6,489 nt of DNA from Verrucomicrobiota bacterium (GTDB lineage Bacteria > Verrucomicrobiota > Verrucomicrobiia > Verrucomicrobiales > Akkermansiaceae). The DNA lies in assembly GCA_026397695.1 (NCBI GenBank), contig JAPLUJ010000227.1:1-6489 (forward strand). Reading direction: 5' to 3'. The notes under the pieces are model-generated. The model had not been told where the DNA came from and made no database searches. It saw only the letters and a program-made list of their open reading frames with translations. The position numbers were made by a program, and so were the translations under genes. This document shows, piece after piece, positions 6,401 to 6,489 of this stretch (positions are counted from its first letter, which is position 1; every line of letters begins with the position of its first letter).

Positions 6401-6489
6401 GTGGCAAGCGGTTGCGATTCGGGCGCTGCCGGGGCGGCGGAGCATACCGCCGCAGTCGCGAACGCTAGCGCCCATGGGTGATGGGATGA
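3340..6489 (-). CDS. Exported DUF4380-like/GH127 (DUF1680) fusion protein; 5' cut by window edge, frame broken near the 3' end
   Basis: This is a large exported glycosidase-like protein. The frame is open through the right edge, so the GTG at 6339 is not the start. The first visible residues (HPWALAFATAAVCSAAPAAP) look like the end of a signal peptide. Visible residues ~38-365 resemble DUF4380 (PDIGGRIIQFKLGGHEFLWV, then NIGGDKLWPAPQ), a carbohydrate-active family probably with a mutarotase-like fold. A beta-rich stretch follows, then an Ala/Pro linker at ~462-485. From ~495 comes GH127: LPLGAVRPEGWLRDQL, a helical barrel, then the active-site set. By comparison with HypBA1, E786 (GDEHL) is the likely acid/base, E798 and C800 (ELC) and C880-C881 (YPCCMAN) bind zinc, and C880 is the likely nucleophile. 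The expected reaction is release of beta-L-arabinofuranose or a related sugar. Past ~3422 this frame loses similarity and stops at 3340, while the conserved C-terminus continues in another frame. Without that tail the product may be inactive. Confidence 0.85.
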   Translation of the reverse strand, partial: SSHHPWALAFATAAVCSAAPAAPESQPLATAATYQGWKSLCLGNQLIELQVLPDIGGRIIQFKLGGHEFLWVNPQLAGKLPPAGGLAENGGWFNIGGDKLWPAPQGWDNDQQWPGPPDAVLDGQPYQLEQLPDKEQAPGQPGATAIRLTSRNDPRSGIRLSRVVRIFANSTRVSFEATMENTDNKPRRWGIWAHTQLDGAKADRSGHNPLMQAWCPMNPQSRFPMGYDVIFGDKKNPSFQADAARGLMRVQYQYKVGKIGLDSPAGWAATVNGENGAVFVQRYVFEPDKPYPDGSSVEFWLNGTGQIRAYNKDMVMATNAAENPYVFESELLSPFAQLEPGQKYTWRYDWYATHLGGDFPVLDCSESGVIAHPLRAEQDGTQTRLTGRFGVFAPGTLRAEFADVRGVLLAARDLPLMVSPLQPLVLDTRVETPANAASVKLLWVGTHGNARGQLAKADLQRASLVSTDSAADAPPAPPHAAPAIEASLGKGNPYYLEMRAPLVAAAFVKLPLGAVRPEGWLRDQLVAQRHGLTGHLDEFVLTDAEWKGGKGFKLWGPPYRYMSNYLEGLVPLAYLLDDAELITKARTYIEWILNSQQPDGWFTTPPTPLPTDGKNEETALNNPEYLCCLLRMLMGYHEVTGDPRVIPLATKYFSYIDTHIAAWPLDVWFGARAMDHAIVAHWLYSKTGDTSLLRTVEKIRRNSYDWGGFFNAFPWHDQLPYDAQHQQIWNKHGKLTHVVALAWAVKFPALAYMQSHDKADLDASFKAIESLDRYHGQLGGRFSGDEHLNGRNPSHGTELCGVIEYMTSLEKLLEISGRVALADQIENLAFNSLPGGITPDCWAHQYDQQTNQVLVSNAKRNWRNNGNSSNLYGLWPNYPCCMANMHHGWPRLTEHLWMATHDRGIAALILAPSRVMAKVGNGTEVTITEDTRYPFDGAIRFRVQTDKNVAFPLYIRIPSWASGATLRWNGGSSKPQAGTIARIERTWNPNDEVTLELPMIVRSETRFNNSAAILRAPCAYQKNTPPFKIITIKGLSLGVSSRARRGTMH
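3422..3428 (-). other. A7 tract at the frame break of the GH127 gene
   Basis: On the coding (minus) strand this is a run of seven A, in zero-frame codons CAA AAA AAT. One extra A, or a -1 slip of the ribosome on A-AAA-AAT, gives ...ILRAPCAYQKKYTAIQ... and joins the two halves of the GH127 domain without a stop. A missing base anywhere in 3429-3441 would also restore the frame (...RAPLRLPKKYTAIQ...). The tract is the most likely place because homopolymers gain and lose bases easily. Causes may be mutation, sequencing error or programmed slippage; the sequence alone does not decide. Confidence 0.6.
5057..5072 (-). repeat. C8-G-C7 tract in the linker of the DUF4380-GH127 protein
   Basis: On the coding strand this is eight C, one G and seven C, encoding part of ADAPPAPPHAAP. 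It lies in the low-complexity linker between the N-terminal carbohydrate-binding-like region and the GH127 domain. Tracts of this kind are prone to slippage during replication. A one-base change would keep the DUF4380 part and remove the GH127 part. Confidence 0.8.

Noticed and set aside
6430..6480. Lipoprotein signal (Cys in TAAVCSAA) for the GH127 fusion protein
   Set aside because: The residues before Cys (A-A-V) do not fit a lipobox well, since Val at -1 is unusual. An ordinary signal peptide cut is more likely, and the true N-terminus is outside the window.
1..6489. CRISPR arrays, tRNA or rRNA genes, transposase genes
   Set aside because: I saw no regularly spaced repeats, no RNA gene signatures and no transposase motifs on either strand.

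Overview
The window is GC-rich, tightly packed bacterial DNA carrying polysaccharide-degradation genes. It holds an exported sulfatase with a HEAT-repeat tail, the remains of a second sulfatase, and a very large exported protein that joins a DUF4380-like domain to a GH127 (DUF1680, beta-L-arabinofuranosidase-type) domain. This combination of expanded sulfatases, HEAT-tailed sulfatases and DUF4380 proteins is typical of the Planctomycetota-Verrucomicrobiota-Lentisphaerota group. Verrucomicrobiota is my best guess. That is inference from gene content, since no marker gene is present.

Layout. (1) Positions 2-595, plus strand: the C-terminal part of a dGTPase-type dNTP triphosphohydrolase, cut by the left edge. 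(2) Positions 596-1152: no intact gene. It holds a compound palindrome (629-666), then a broken sulfatase (719-1022) whose two pieces lie in different frames and whose second piece carries a stop codon. (3) Positions 1153-3024, plus strand: an intact secreted sulfatase with the C-x-P-S-R maturation motif and a HEAT-repeat C-terminus. (4) Positions 2969-6489, minus strand: the DUF4380-GH127 gene, converging on the sulfatase and overlapping its 3' end by 56 bp. Its start codon lies beyond the right edge, but most of the signal peptide is visible. Its reading frame breaks near a run of seven A (T on the plus strand, 3422-3428), and the conserved last ~150 residues continue in the -1 frame.

How the genes fit together. 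Both exported enzymes would act on glycans outside the cytoplasm: the sulfatase removing sulfate esters (or N-sulfate), the GH127 domain removing beta-L-arabinofuranose or a related sugar. The locus looks like part of a polysaccharide-degradation region, although the two genes are convergent and not one operon. The dGTPase is a housekeeping nucleotide enzyme with no evident link.

I see no defence system, CRISPR array, RNA gene or complete mobile element. The points most worth a second look are the frame break at the A7 tract, the DUF4380-GH127 fusion with its C-rich slippage-prone linker, and the decayed sulfatase next to an intact one of a different type.
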